This document shows positions 1 through 12,200 of a stretch of 64,000 bases of DNA, piece after piece. How positions within the stretch are numbered: the first letter of the stretch is position 1; each line of letters opens with the position of its first letter. Source of the DNA: Dendrophyllia cribrosa (lineage: Eukaryota > Cnidaria > Anthozoa > Scleractinia > Dendrophylliidae); the NCBI GenBank assembly GCA_024195265.1, contig JAJLRJ010000002.1:50806543-50870542 (forward strand), in the 5' to 3' direction. The notes under the pieces were generated by a model. That model did no database searches. It saw only the letters and a list, made by a program, of their open reading frames with translations, and was not told where the DNA came from. The position numbers and the translations under genes are program-made.

Positions 1-295
1 TTGAACTTTGCCGGCTTGACGATAATGCTCTTGCGATTGTTTATCATCATTGCTGAGAGTGAGTCAGGATCAAAGGCCTTCAAGATGAGGGGCTCGGAGC
101 TCTGGAACTCCCGCGTGATCTTCATAATGGAGCCAGTGTTGATATGGAAGCCCTGATTGAGTCCCTTGTAACTGGGGGCTATGATGGACTTTTTGCCTGC
201 TCGGTTTCGGACTTTCAAGGTCACATAGTAAAGAGATGGTTTTTCATTGATGTGTTGTCTGGGAAAGGGTACATTAGATTTCTTCTTCGATGAAA
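1..295 (-). CDS. Exon 67 (partial): SDPG domain 12, runs off the window
   Basis: Enters in phase 1 at a TTTTTTTGTAG acceptor and is still open at base 1. It has a longer start than other copies, [20 protein letters not shown], then [46 protein letters not shown] is changed to SY. A nearer AG at 259-260 would put the exon out of frame, so the upstream acceptor is preferred. Confidence 0.72.
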
Positions 296-3200
296 CTACA
301 AAAAAATATAAACAAAATAAATCAATAAGTGCAATATTCGTCAAATTTGATAAACGGTTGAAAAGACAAAATCTCTTTGTGTATCTTCAATGCAATACGG
401 TAAGCGATAGTCATAATGGTGCAAGTGCATTTAATGCCCTGCCTCAGAGTATCCGCAGTGTGCAGCAGATACGGGAATTTAAGATTAAACTAAAGCGCCA
501 TCTCAAACGCTAAATGGTCAACTAAGCGATTATATGCAGTATATTGTTTTTGTGTCCGTTTGTTCTGTACTGAATAACAATAATGAAATAAAAATAATTC
601 AATATTATTTTTCACACAAACTACACCGCAAGACAGACCGTCAGACAACTTGGATTGTTCTTCTCCCTTGTTGACCCCAAACATTATAATAACATTGACA
701 CTTAATACTTTCATTTCCTTAGTAAAACCCTGAGCCATGAAATAAGTTGTAACATTTTAGTCCGGCAATCGATGAAATCTAATGTCCCATACTATGGCGT
801 GACCATTCAAATGAAGCTATCGAGCAGTACTTTCTTGTCGTCACTGTTTGTTATGCTGTACAAGGTGGATCTAATTTTTCAGTGAGAGTGCATGAAAGTC
901 GGTAATCTTAAAGTGTGACCATTCAAATGAAAACTACTGAGCAGTACTTTCCTGTGGTACTGTTTATTACGCTGTACAAGGTAGTTATACCTTTTGGGTC
1001 GGTTGATAAAATTCTAAAGTGCGACCGTTCAGATAAAAGTTCCTGAGCAGTACTTTCCTGTAGTACTGTTTATTATGCTCTACAAGGTGGTTCTAACTTT
1101 TGAGTCTGTGGATGAAATCCTAAAGTGTGACCATTCAAATGAAAGCTACTGAGCAGTACTTTTCTGTGATGCTGTTTATTATGCTGTACAAGGTGGTTAT
1201 AACTTTTGAGTCTGTGGACGGAATCCTAAGGTGTGACCATTTAAATGAAAGCTAATGAGCAGTACTTCGTGTGCTGCTGTTTATTATGCTGTACAAGGCG
1301 GTTGTAACTTTTGAGTCTGTGGATGAAATCCTAAAGTGTGACCATTCAAATGAAAGCTACTGAGCAGTACTTTCCTGTGGTACTGGTTATTATGCTGTAC
1401 AAGGTGGTTCTAACTTTTGAGTCTGTGGATGAAATCCTAAAGTGTGACCATTCAAATGAAAGCTACTGAGCAGTACTTTCCTGTGGTACTGTTTATTATG
1501 CTGTACAAGGCGGTTGTTACTTTTGAGTCTGTGGATGAAATCCTAAAGTGTGACCATTCAAATGAAAGCTACTACGAGCAGTACTTACCTGTGGTGTTAA
1601 TTGGCTTTCAATATGTTACAAAGTGAATTTGAGATTTTTTGTGAAGTTGGATTTCTTTTCTTTGGATTAAAAAAAAAAACTAACATAAATCTTCACGACT
1701 TGACGCATTCCTAGGTTATACAACGGAGCCAGCCTTCCCATCTCCATTCTCCATTGGAATTTACGCATAGTAAACTACTCACGTTGTTTGTCAATGATAA
1801 TCTTTTCTTGTTTGTCCTTGGAAGTCTGTGGAATCAAACGGAGTTCCGACTTGCCATTTAGGGCCAGCGGTTTGCCGTCTTCACCGGTAGCGACTATGGA
1901 AATAGGTTGGGCAGACACGGTTCCCTTGGTAATTTTCATCATCATGTTGGTTTTGACTGTCCACCCCTCAGCAGGGTTATTGTCGCTAGTTTTGACGAGT
2001 ACCTTCTGTCTGGCCTTGTTCATGAAGAGAACACTAACATAATACTGCTGTCCTCCTGAGGAATATAAGAACGATCATAGAGAGATTAAGGTTGTACGAC
2101 TCACAATCTTTAGTTTTTGTCATTTTACGAGATCGCGTTACGTGATCAAAGGGTTGTAAGAGCCATCTCGTGAATACGAAAAAACGTAAGGTTAAGTCCA
2201 CAGATCAGTTTGAACTCTATTTTTTTGTAAATTAAAAAGAAGGGGCCTCTAAGAAATATTAAAGAAAGAAGCCAGATTCAACACTGTTTAGTTGTGAAAA
2301 AAAAAATGCGACAGTCTGTCAGTGCAATAATTTTACCACGCTTCTTTCTTAATTTTTTCCCTCCATTTCTGAAAATATATTTTAAAATAACTGTAGCTGT
2401 ATTACGTATTCCCTACTATAAAATAGGATGACCCTCCCCCTATGGATTGTTGAAAATTTCACAACCCACTCTTTTGCAAGGGCTCAAAAACTGATGACCC
2501 ACCTCTCTCTGCTCCGGTCCACCTCCCCCCCCCCCCCCCCCCCCCCCCCCCTCCTATTCTTTTTGACCAGTCCCTTACTAATTATTTTACATAGAACATA
2601 AAGTAAAAGAGCGTTGGGCTTAAAATGCGGTTGTCAATTCATCAGAACCATTCCGCAAATGTCAAATAAATCTCCATGATGTTTCAAATATGCCTCGTTT
2701 TCAAAATGAGACCAAAGTCTTCAGCACTAAGCCTCGTCTTCGAAATGACACCAAAGCCTACTAACCTGATGGCATCCCTGGAGCCAAGATCTCAACAGAC
2801 GTAGGGGCCCCTTTGGCCTCAGAGGGCACCAACTTGATGGAGTCTTTGCCGTTCATTTTCATCAGTTCCTGCGTGAGGGGATCCAAGGCTTTAAATACGA
2901 CTTCAGAGTTTCCCTTGGTAGGCTTGGTGAAGCTCATCATGAAGCCCTTTTTCACTTGGAAGCCCTTCGGAGGATTGTTGTCGCTGGGCATAATTACAAT
3001 ATTTTTACCTGACTTGTTCAAGATTTTCAATGAGACATAGTACGTTCCTAGCGCGGATTGATCTGCAAGGGATGATTTGTTGTATTTTTAGCAAATGTGA
3101 CACTCCACGGAAAACCCAACAAAAATGTGATGACACGGGCACGTGTGAGACAACACGGCACGTTAAGCGTGACAACTGACACGGTGATATGCGCATATTT

Positions 3201-6200
3201 AACTAAGGGTGTCATGATAGCTTTTGTTTCGCACGGCTTGACACGCTGAAATGTTTGTTTTAAGTAACGTATAAAACTAATGACACGCCTAGCGTGCAAT
3301 ATAACTCGGTAAATTGTATATTAAAGTGCAGTAATGCTTAGAAAATTCCAAATGGTACGTTACCGTAGTCTCCTACACAATCATAATTTAGATCACCACG
3401 AAACGCTCTTCCTCGTTGCGTGACGACCCTGATAATGGCTACGTAGGAGACTAACGTTACCGAAGCATTCTCGAATTTGAGAGATAAGTGTTTACAGTTT
3501 ATAGCGCGTCGTACATCGAGAGTAAGGTTTACCTCCAGCGCCATCGATTTTCTCCTTAGAGATGACAACGACAAAGGAGCCCCGGCTCGTTAACTCGGGT
3601 GAAATGGTGATTGCATTTTGATTGTTCAGCAGCAGATTGAGGCCGGCCGCTTTGGCAGTGAAGGTCACGCTTTGCCTGGCTGGAACTTCCTTTCGGATTT
3701 CCATGGTGTATTTTTTAAGGACCTGTTAATGAAAGAAAGGAGGCATAGAGGTTATTAGGGCGGTTTTCAATGAAACTTCTGTGATGCCTCTCAGGAGCTG
3801 AATGACCCATTAATCAAGGAGTAGCATGTCTCACCTGTATACCCTGGGCGGGTTCTTTATCGCTGGACATGAGCTGTACATCCTTGTCAAAAGTGTTCTT
3901 CACGTTAAGTTTGATTACACTGGGGGCCGATGGAGCCATACCTGAAATAAATCGCAGCTTCATGTCAGCGACTTGTTAATTAATTTGTTATACAAAAAAA
4001 GAACGAGAAAATAAATGTCTCAACACATGTGTAGATATTGTGACAACACAAATAACGGCTGTGTAGGAGACATCGCATTTCTCTCCTTTTGAACTTCACT
4101 GTCAGTGACAAATGTTACTTTGCTATTGTTTTTACCTACATTAATAATTAATAAATGAACAATTAAAAATTATTTTAATCTTCCCCTAAAAATTTTCCAA
4201 CAGTATTGGACAATGATCAGAAAAGACTACCAGCAATCCCTATTCATTTCAAGCGGGCAAGCTAGTCGTACGCGAAATGCTACTTTTTCTCGTGGCCTTT
4301 GCTTGCGCGCGTGATTAGCTCGCTAAATCAACAATCTAGAAGTCTAGATCGAACAACATGCGGACAATAGCTAAAATCTCCGAAAGCAGTGCAGTTTGCC
4401 TTGAGCACTCGTAGAAAGCCATATAATAATCATCTATGTATTTTTGGGCAGAAAGATTAGGATTTTGCTTCAGGTGTTGCACTTACCGCTTCTGAAGAAG
4501 AAAGTGTACACATTGGACATCATTGACGGGGACAAAAATGTGTTGAACGTAGAGAAAGAGCCTATGGTGAACTTGGCAAAATGGCCGGCGCCTTGTACAT
4601 CACGTCCAAAGCACAAGTTTGGCTTGTTTGTGTTGAGTTGAAGGTTGATGTCTTTGCCCTGGTTATCAGCCGCCATTTCTTTGCCATCCATATAGAGCTT
4701 GAGGCCAACATCGTTTCTCCATGTCATACTAGCATAGAACCAGTCATCAGGTGATATTTTGGTCTGGGCCTAAACGTAGAATAGAAATGTTTCAAAAAGC
4801 CATTTCACTACACTGCTGAGTGTTTCAGCCATTTATTGGATCGTTGGAATATTTTGGCAGCCTTCTCCTGGGTCAAGCCCAAATCATACCGTCCAGAAGG
4901 ACGTCGGACACCTTATTGAGACTTATATAACGGAGTAACTGGTTAGCTTTCAGCTGAGGTTAGGGATAGCAGTTTATGCAGTTGAATTTAGAACCAAGCA
5001 ATCCGAGAAGCTAGATGGTACAGTGGTACGGTAGGCTATGTAAGCCTAAGCCTAGCTGAGGTCACAGGTTCAGTCCTGAGTGGGGATTTTAGATTTTCTT
5101 TTTTACACTTAAAAATTTATTGAAAATAAAATTCTAAGTGTCGAAATTACGTTATGTAAGTCTCAATAAGGTGTCCGACGTCCTTCTGGACGGTATGATT
5201 TAGGCACAACCCTTGTCCTGAGGTTGAAATCGGAGTAGGCGCTGGGGCCGAGGTTGGGACAAAATAGCAGATTCAATAATCACCACCATTACAAAATAAA
5301 AATCAGTCATATTCATTTCTTTATTATTATTTTGTTCAATACAAAAAGAGCGTTGAGTTATTTTTTTTTAACTAAAACCTTGAATTTCAATCCCTTTACG
5401 TACCTTCCAAGCCTTTTTCGCGGTGGCTAGTTCAAAAAACAGATTGCCCTTCACAATGTACACAGACACCCCACGCGTGGTTAGGCTGCGCGCGCCACTA
5501 TCAACAATGTACTTGGGCATGGTATACGCCATATCCGCTTCATCGAACTTGAGCCTTGAACCCATGGAAAATCCGTTCACGCACATACCCGGGTCTTGTA
5601 AGCAATCACTCTTTGGTAAAGCAGCGGTGGCAAATGTACTAGCTCCGTCAAATGCCATGCCATTGTTTTGAATGAAGCTGTTGCCGAACAAGCTCAAGGG
5701 TGGCGCGCCAATGACCTTGTTATGCGTTTTGAAGATGAACGACCAGGAGTGGAAGGGACTCACTGGACTAGCTGTATATGGGAAACAAATGCAGTGATTA
5801 TGACCGAGGGTTTCTAGAAATAGTACAGTGTTTATTAGAAATCACTGGACTAGCTAAATGTGGAAACAAATGCAGTGTTTACAACCCAGAGCTTATACGA
5901 ATTAATGGTACAGATTCTATTAGACATTAGACATTAGAGAAACAAATTTCGTGGTTATCACCTAGAGCTCAGAAATCACCATCCTCGGAGACCCAGGGGC
6001 AATTACTTGGAGCGCTTGACTACTCAACGATTTCAATTGCGATTTCAAACCTGTTTAAGTTAAACTGAAATGTCAAGAGCGGCATGATTTAAATAGATAG
6101 GTTTATTTATTACAACTGAAGCGTAACATTAAATGTGCAAAGCAGGGACCAACTTTATGTTTTTTTTTGGGAAAGAATTGATAATCTGGCGAAGAAAATC

Positions 6201-9200
6201 ACAACTAAAAAATTCAAACCTGGAATGATAGCAGTAGCTGGCCTTGCAGATGTGTCGTCATTGTTTACTCCTAAGAAAGGACAAAATGTACTCAGAATTT
6301 TAACAAACAATTCACTAAGTTCACGACGAAATGAAACGTGGAATGCGTATGCATGCGGTTGAAGTGCGTGACAATATGAGAGACCACTTTGTACAGTGCG
6401 TGACTTCATGCAACGTGGAAAGTGTGCAAGTTACATGCATTTCTTATTCACTGGAAGGTGAACGTCAGCGAGTAAAGTTCGAGTGCATGACATCTTTAAA
6501 CGTCGGTGCGTGACCACATGTATTATATTCGGTTAGAGTGCGCGAGTACTTGCAAGATGCGTGACAACTTGTAACGCAATCACTCACCTGATGGCACGAG
6601 AGCAACCTCGGTCACGTCGTTGTGGGAGTGCGACGGTTTGACTTTGAGTTTTCCCATGTTGTTGAGGAACAATCGAGCATTGGTACTACTATCTATGGCT
6701 ACAAAATTCACGACTGAGCTAGAAACTAGTGTCTTCAAAATCATTAGTGACGAGCCCTTCTTGACTAACATGCCGTTTGGCGCTTGGTTGTCGCTGGAGA
6801 AAAGCAGGGCATCCTGTCCAATGTTGTTGGCGACTTTGAGTATTATGAAGTATTTCTTGTCTTTTCCTTCGGATCCTAGAAAACATATTGTGAAATGTTT
6901 TTCTCAAACTCACTAATAATTCATGAAAACAAAACAAAGGAAATCACTGCCATGAAGGAGGTTTGGCATGTGATACGAATTACCATAAAATTTGGTGAAC
7001 TTTTGCTTTGAATTTCTTCAAGAATTATGAATGGTGCGAGAAGCTGTATCAAACACCGGGTGAAAAAACGAGACGCAGCCAAGTTTTTTTAACCCTCACC
7101 TCGGTGTTTGGATATCCTGATGAAACACTGTTTCGAGTATTTGATATATTACATGAAGCTTTAGGAGAATTGCAGGTCATGAACATAGCCCAAAATACCT
7201 TATGTTATTTTAACCGCAAACTGCAGTTTAGCTCGTATGATACTCTTATAGCGGCTAGAACAGACTCAATAGATTTAGTGGGTGTGTATTAAAGGGTACT
7301 AGTTAAAGCGTTAAATCCCGAGTCGTGCAAATGCGTTTTTTTTTGCGTTTGAGGATGAAATCCTGAAGTGTGGCCATTCAAATGAAAGCTCTTCAGCAGT
7401 TCTTTCCTGTGGTACTGCTTATTGTGCTGTGCAAGGTGGTTCCCAAACGTTTGAGTCGCTGGGTGAAATCCTAAGATGGGACCATTCAAATGAAAGCTCT
7501 TTACAAGTACTTTCCATTGGTATTCTTTGTTTTTCAATATTTTACAAAGAAGAATTTGGCATTTTTTATGAATTTTGTATTGTAGACACTTTTGGGTCGG
7601 ATTAAAAGAGTTAAGCAGTATTTTCCTATGGTGGCGTTCGTTGTTTGGTTTCTTGATAATTCTTTGTCACTCTTACAAGGTTACAGGTTCACAAGGTTAC
7701 TGCCGTTCTGTACGGCTCCTTAGAAAAACACTTAAATGTGAGTACCCGAGCCATTGCGTAAATAAGGTTGGTGTAGCTACATGATGTACCACTATGATAA
7801 ACCAAACCTACCTTGTCTCCAGAAGTAACTGTAAATATGAGAGATCGTCTTTGGAGACAGAGCCCCCATAAAGGTAGAAATGGAAGCCATCTGGAACCTG
7901 CCGTGCTTGCCTCTATCCACGCTGCTACCTACAAAGAGGTTCGGGACTTTGCCAGATGCTTCGTAATTTCCCATCGTTCCCAGTCTATCTCCGTCCACCA
8001 GCTCTCCATCAGAATAGACCTGGAGCCCAGTCTTCCTGCTGAAGTCTCCCATGACGTAAAACCATTTGTTGGCGTAGATGGGAATGGAGGCCTGTCAAGA
8101 TGAAATGTGAGGGGTTAAAACGAGTAAGGAATTACACATATTGTTGTAATGTAACTCACTGAACGTAACCATGGTAATACGGTTGAAAGACGCTTTGATT
8201 CTGTGACAAAATCCTATAGTGTGACCATTTAAATGAAAGCTGCTAAGCAGTACTTTCCTGTGGTACTGTTTGTTATGTTGCACACGGTGGTTCTAACGTT
8301 TGAGTCTGTGGATGAAATCCTAAGAAAGGCTATTGAGCAGTACTTTCCTGTGGTACTGTTTATTAAGCTGTACAAGGTGGTTCTAACTTTTCAGTCTGTG
8401 GACGGAATCCTAAAGTGTGACCATTCAAATGAAAGCTATTGAGCAGTGCTTTCCTGTGGTGCTGTTTATTATGCTTTATAAGGTGGTTTTAACTTTTGAA
8501 TCTGTAGACGAAATCCGTAAGTGTGACCAACAAATGGAAGATATTGAGTACAACTTGTCCGTGGTGCTGTTGGTATTTCGATAATCTGTAAAAAGGGAAC
8601 TCGAAAGTACTTGCGTCAAGAGGCCAGTCGGAAGTGCAAGAAACTTCAGACTAGTCAACATGCATCGGGTTCGCAAATGCTCTTGTTTATCCAAAATAAC
8701 ACACTTTAACCACAAACATATATTTTGCTTTTGTTTGTAATTCAACAGACCATTTTACAGTTGTGTGCTTAGTACCCTGGCTTTGGAGTGAAAGTGAGGC
8801 TGGTATTGACTTTACTTTGATACGTGATTTACATATGAAAAGCAGGAAGGTTGTATCAAAACAAAGTCGACTTCAGCCTCGCTCCCACTCAAAGGTCGGG
8901 TCTCTAAGCAGATAACTGTAAATTGGACTATAGAAGTCAACCTACATTTATTGGCTACCTTTTTTGGCTTACCTGATAAACCGCGTTCGAAGTAACAATC
9001 TTGAAGTAGAGTGAATTCAGCTGCAGAAAGACACTCACACCTTTACCCTTATTGCTAGCACCAGTATCGACCACGTACTGTGGAGCGTTAGACGTCAACG
9101 ACAGTTCATCAAAACGTAGCTTTGCAGCCACAGCGAACCCATTAAGACACATGTCTGGGTCAATCACACAAGCCGTGTTGGGCAGCTGTCCGATTAGGGA

Positions 9201-12200
9201 TGTTTCAGTACCATCGAAACTTAATCCTCCCGGGATGGGCTGCAGACTGCCGTGGGACGTTAATGGCGGATTTCCAGGGACTTGTTTGTCGTTCATAGAG
9301 CAGAGAATCCAGTTATAAGACGGGATAACTGGCGGGGCTAAGGGAAATGAAAAGGAAAATAATTTGTACATATTATAATTAGGGAAGTAGTGCGAAATAT
9401 TTACTTTTATCTTCGCTGTCATGAGTGAAGATATCAAAATATTTCCGTTAGTTACCATGTTTGCCCTCATGAAATGTCAAACGAGGTATAATCGAAACGT
9501 CTTCGGATCTTCCTCGGAAATCTTCGGACATCTTCGGAAAATGTCAGAAAATGATCGTACAATCTTCGGACAGTATTCGGAGAATTTTCAAAAATCTTCG
9601 GGAAATCTTCGGAAAATTGCTTTTAACTTTGTAGTTAGTGTCATTTATGTATTAAACAAACATCTTCATGGCCGCTTGGAGATATGAAATTTCTCTTCCC
9701 GTGTTCAACTCGAAGAGAAATTTCATAACTCCGCGCAACCAGGTATTACCTTCTTTTTCTCTGATGGTAATTGGCCGTTGTTTACGGTTTTTGATTGATT
9801 TGTTCATCTTTCGCAGGGTTTACACAAAAATTTTCGATGTGATTTTGGAAGAAATATTTGCGGTGATTATAAGTAAAGTTTCAAATCACCCGTATAAACT
9901 ACCGGCGATTTTGACTGCATTAAAGGGCAATTATATGGCAATTTACAAAGAAATTGTAACGTAACTTTTAACCACAATTAAAAAAAATACCTGAAACACT
10001 TGACTCCTCCGTCGCTCCATCTGATAAAATAAAACATAACATAGAAGTGTTAAGTGAAGAAACAAAAAATGACGAAGATAATTTTTGATGTGTGTGTTCT
10101 CATCAGTAAGCGAAAAAAATTAAGGGGTTAGTTTCTAAAGAAGCTGTGGAGATGCATTGGTGTGAGAAATGTGGAAATGTGGCTTTATCAACAGAGTTGA
10201 TAAAGGCCCGGCCAAACGAACGCAACATTTCAACGCAACATTATGCAACATTGTTGCGCGCAACGTGTTACACGCGTTTGGCCACCCTGTTGCAACATGT
10301 TGGATGGTGTTGGATCAAGTTTGAAAATGGTCAAATTTGATCCAACAACATCCAACATGTTGCAACATAATGGCCAAAGGGGGGTTTACACGTTTCGCGC
10401 AACAATGTTGCAAGATGTTGCGTTGAAATGTTGCGTTCGTTTGGCCGGACCTTAAGGTAAATTGATAAAACCAAAATTACTGAAAAAATTAACCTGGCAA
10501 AATTTAATACAGTTAACTCTTTCTTAAGCGACCACTCGTGGTGCAGGAAAAAGTGGTCGCTTAAGAGAAAAATCAATTTTAGCAACAGTATTTGACTGAA
10601 AGAGAGAGTTGACTGCAGAAAAGTTATTATTCAAACTCACCAGCGGGTATTACAGGTTCCGATGACTGGCCTGCAATTGATAATCAGAGAAAACGCAATT
10701 TTAAATCCACGGATGTTGGGAATCCAATGCATTCAGCATTTTGTTTCATGAGCAAACGAGTTTACGTAGAGAAGGCATCGTGCTAAATACGAACTGACCC
10801 CAAAAGTGGAAAGAGCGAGCTTGTTAAACTTAGTAATCTCTGCAATTTGTAGCTCTTTGCATGTAATGCTCAAGAAAATATCAGCTATCCAAAACCGCAA
10901 AATTGCTGGGTGTTAAAAGCGCTAATGAGCCATACATCCTTTGCAAAATTTCGAGTTTTGGAAACAGCATTGCACAAAGAGTATATGGTATATCGGGCTA
11001 AAATTCCTAGAAAACACTAATTGTGCTTCGCCCTTCCAATATTAGGAGTTAATTGTTTTTTTTTAGCTCGATTAGAGAAGGAGGTGCATATACTAATGAG
11101 ACAATAATTGTAAAGAAAAGATAAGAAAAGAAAAGAAAGGAAAAGAAATGAAGGAATGCAAACTTACCTTGTTTTGTTACGGTTATTTTCACTTCTTGGA
11201 GGGGAGATTTGGTTGGAGTGACAGAAATGTTGTAAAGACCGTTCAAATACAACGGCTGTTTAGCGTCATCGTCTCGTGCACTTAAGATAACCGCAGAGGG
11301 TCTGGACACCGCCTTTTTGATCTTGGCTACGACCCCAGGGTTGACCGGGAAGCCTTGTGTTGGATAACGATCTGACGATAATAAAGTAAACTTTTTCTTC
11401 GAAAGGTTTGTCACCTCTAGAACGATGTAAAATTTCGCTGCAGCTCCTGCAAAAAGCAACGATAAATGAGTAGTTAATGTTTTCTCAGCCACCAAATCTC
11501 TTGAGAAGACAGTTATAACAGTAATAACGCTTGTAAGAGTGAGAGATCTTTACTTAATCCAGTTACTGTGATAAATGCCTGCTGTTCTTGTCTTTACAAA
11601 GAATAATTTTAAAAAAGCCCGACTTTTGGCTTCTGCACTAGTAAGAGGTATTCTTCAGTCTCCCAAATTACATATTCAAATGCTCACCTCAAAGTTTAAA
11701 CTACTTATTCTCCTTACAGATCCCACGCATTTTCTTAAACTGATTTCTTCTGAGAATCCCAAGGCTAATAAAGACAACATCCCTTAATTGATGATTTCAT
11801 TTATTCTTGTCCCCCCTCAGATCTGCTTAACAGTGCGTAAATAATGAAAGGTGAAAATTAAAGTGGTTCCCTTTCATTAAAATCAAAGGCTGCTGTGATT
11901 AAACGCTATAAATAAAAGATTTTGTACATCTTCGGGCCCCTTCCTTCTCCTAGACGTTTTGCTACGCTGACCCCCCAACACCTACGTCCAACGCCGCTCC
12001 CGTGGGTAAGGTAGGTGACCATTAGATATCGCGGGCTCAATGTTTACAGCCGACCAAGCGAGCGATTGAGTGAAATTTCTCCCAAATGCTACAACTCACA
12101 AATCCACACTCACCAGATCCATCATAATCGCGGTAGAACGAAGCCACAGTGCTTGCCTGCGCAGATGGAACGCTCTCGTCAAAAACAGCCATGGATTTGA

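Noticed and set aside
258..260. Nearer acceptor CCCAG for the last exon
   Set aside because: Joining there from the phase-1 donor at 1783 gives a stop within a few codons; the acceptor at 296-297 keeps the frame.
781..1620. Regular repeats that might suggest a CRISPR array
   Set aside because: Units are directly adjacent at 106 bp without unique spacers, in a eukaryotic intron.
1444..1626. Plus-strand ORFs in the 106-bp repeat (also 8233-8442, 28635-28952, 38897-39124)
   Set aside because: Unit length is not a multiple of three and the frame shifts from copy to copy, so no conserved protein is encoded.
5010..5088. tRNA gene inside the MITE
   Set aside because: The T-stem pairs poorly, position 33 is A rather than T, and it is enclosed in a mobile element.
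6135..6362. 75-residue plus-strand ORF
   Set aside because: No recognisable domain; lies in an intron among degraded GTGCGTGAC-type repeats.
9421..9964. Two plus-strand ORFs of 88 and 98 residues
   Set aside because: The first is built on TCTTCGGA repeats; neither shows a domain or splice context.
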